From positions 744,001-808,000 of the forward strand of contig NZ_CP063785.1 in NCBI RefSeq assembly GCF_025860405.1: DNA of 64,000 bases, read 5' to 3'. Below the pieces are notes generated by a model that saw nothing but the letters and a program-made list of their open reading frames with translations, had not been told where the DNA came from and did no database searches. Position numbers and translations under genes: made by a program. How positions within the stretch are numbered: the first letter of the stretch is position 1; every line of letters starts with the position of its first letter. Origin of the DNA: Tolypothrix sp. PCC 7712 (lineage in GTDB: Bacteria > Cyanobacteriota > Cyanobacteriia > Cyanobacteriales > Nostocaceae). Shown here one piece after another: positions 62,541 through 64,000 of this stretch.

Positions 62541-64000
62541 TCAAAAGTTAGAAAAAGAAGGCTTCAAATGTGTGGTAATCAGCTTAGAAAAATTGGGGAC
62601 TAAAGGAGTTACCCAAGAGCAGTGGTATGATACTTTAATTAAAAATATAGCAGATAACTTCGATTTACAAACAGAGCAAGTATCAACCTTATTTCAAGAC
62701 AACAGACGATTAACTCCCTTAAATCTATTAAGTGATTTTTTTGAAAAAAAATTACTAGCAAAATTTGATAAAAACATTGTTACTTTCATAGATGAAATCG
62801 ATACTGTTCTCAGTTTAGATTTTCCAACTGATGATTTTTTTGGATTTATTCGTTATTGTTATAATCAACGTGCTAATAACCCAAATTATGAGCGAATTAC
62901 CTTTGCTTTATTAGGAGTAGCAACGCCATCTCAATTGATCAAGGATACGCGACGCACACCTTTTAATATTGGCGAAGCAATTCAATTAAATGGTTTTTCA
63001 TTCCAGGAAGCTCGACCTTTAGCTAAAGGTTTAAAAAGTAAAGTCAATGATTTGAAAATTGCCGAAGAAATTCTTCTAGAAGTACTTAAATTGACTAGTG
63101 GTCAACCATTTCTCACACAAAAGATATGTAAAATTATAGTGGATGATGAGAATGTAATTCCTAGTGATAAACAGCTAATATCTAAATGGATAAAAGAATT
63201 AGTAAAATCACGGATAATTGATAATTGGGAATTTCAAGATGAACCGCAACATTTAAGAACTATACGTGACAGGATTATTAATAGTAAAGAACCTATGGTT
63301 AAATTGCTTAAATTCTATTTAGAAATTTTGCGATACCATGATTTACCCAGTAATAACAGTCCAGAACAGAGTGAACTAGTTTTATCCGGTTTGCTAGAAG
63401 AGAAAGCTGGAAAATTAAAAGTTTATAACCTGATTTATGAATCTGTTTTTGATTCTAACTGGGTTGCTGAAATGCTTGCTGATATTAAACCTTATGAAGA
63501 AGAATTACTAGGATGGTTATCTTCTAATCGTAAAGATAAATCCTGGCTATTACTCGGTCAGAAATTACAAATAGCAATTGAATGGTGTAAAGATAAAAAT
63601 TTGGCAATTGAAGATTATCAATTCATTAATGCTAGCCAAGAATTAGAAATTGCTAATATCAAAACTAGCCAAGAATTAGAAATTGCTAATATCAAAGCTA
63701 ACCAAGAATTACAAATTGCTGAATTAGAAAATAAAATTATAAAATCTAATCGTTCTCAGCGATTATTTGCGGGAGTAACTGCAAGTCTGATGATTTTTAC
63801 TGGGGTAATTACATTTCAATTGAAGGAAAAAATTCAATCAGTATTCATTCCATACATTGAATATCCAGAGCTATTTAGCCAAGGAGAAAAGTCTTTCTTT
63901 TTGGGAAATGGTAATTATTACCAAAATCAGGGTGTCAATGCTTTCAACCGAGGCAATTATACAGAAGCAATTAACCAATTCGCCAAAGCAAAGGAAATTG

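Larger units (their letters stand above)
60813..64000 (+). pseudogene. AAA_35 ATPase-membrane protein, split by an IS66-type element and cut by the window
   Basis: The 5' part (60813-60993) encodes YYQVSGTLKPDHPSYIERQA and the P-loop SRQMGKSS (45-52). The insertion lies at 60994-62540. The 3' part (from 62541) continues in the same frame with FIDEIDTVL (Walker B), a helical region, three to four SQELEIANIK-type 11-residue repeats (63640-63725), a transmembrane helix (LFAGVTASLMIFTGVITFQL) and a TPR-like start (AFNRGNYTEAINQF) at the window end. Removing the element and one copy of the 8-bp duplication restores one open frame (QVRVSQK joined to LEKEGFKCV). The gene is thus broken now but otherwise intact. 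Confidence 0.88.

Noticed and set aside
1..64000. tRNA or rRNA genes
   Set aside because: I looked for T-loop GGTTCGA-type words and acceptor stems in the gaps and found none that fold as a tRNA; no rRNA-like region is present.

Overview
The window reads as a chromosomal segment of a cyanobacterium, most likely a filamentous one of the Nostocales. The signs are many HIP1 octamers (GCGATCGC), heptamer tandem repeats typical of such genomes, several families of small dispersed inverted-repeat elements, cyanobacterial families (DUF1815, DUF2839, a DUF92/VTE6-like protein, a group 2 sigma factor), and a large set of CHAT, TPR and NACHT signalling proteins. No tRNA, rRNA or cas gene was recognised.

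Layout. 1-5.1 kb: the 3' part of a hybrid histidine kinase, a dihydroorotase-like protein with an altered metal site, and a fused double histidine phosphatase. 5.3-12.2 kb: a small secreted protein, a double NIL-domain protein, and then a tight gene run DUF4178 / aminopropyltransferase-like / FemAB-like / DUF350 that faces a compact S-adenosylmethionine decarboxylase. This looks like a polyamine- or aminopropyl-based envelope modification locus. 12.8-18.2 kb: an IscB remnant, a class II aldolase, an SDR protein lacking the usual catalytic Tyr and Lys, a DUF1838 protein and a secreted trypsin-like protease. 18.4-25.4 kb: two exported TPR-CHAT proteases in tandem, duplicated together with their upstream and downstream flanks. 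26.2-34.4 kb: a DUF4258/DUF2283 pair, a 1348-residue NACHT-HEAT protein, a 63-bp tandem repeat, an orphan CRISPR array of 13 repeats with its leader on the left, and a group 2 sigma factor. 34.8-46.6 kb: small membrane and acidic proteins, a hot-dog thioesterase, a TPR-CHAT lipoprotein behind a terminator-like hairpin, DUF1815, DUF2839, a degenerate DinG-like helicase, an M48 metallopeptidase and a Spy-like protein. 46.7-58.2 kb: an aldo/keto reductase, a hairpin-rich 42-bp repeat array, an Rpn-type nuclease, a RelE-type toxin-antitoxin pair, a parvulin/ABC exporter operon, a VTE6-like kinase, VOC and lipase genes that overlap tail to tail, and a LEA-like protein. 58.3-64 kb: rsmE, then a CHAT-AAA_35 gene followed 27 bases later by a second AAA_35 gene with a transmembrane segment. 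That second gene is split by an IS66-type element with a perfect 8-bp target duplication.

The strongest candidates for an unusual system are the CHAT-AAA_35 / AAA_35-membrane pair at 59.2-64 kb, the aminopropyl locus at 7.4-12.2 kb, and the duplicated exported CHAT proteases beside a secreted trypsin-like protease. A further theme is nested mobile repeats: one small inverted-repeat element sits inside another in several copies, and both filled and empty sites are visible. All names rest on reading the sequence; no database search was possible.
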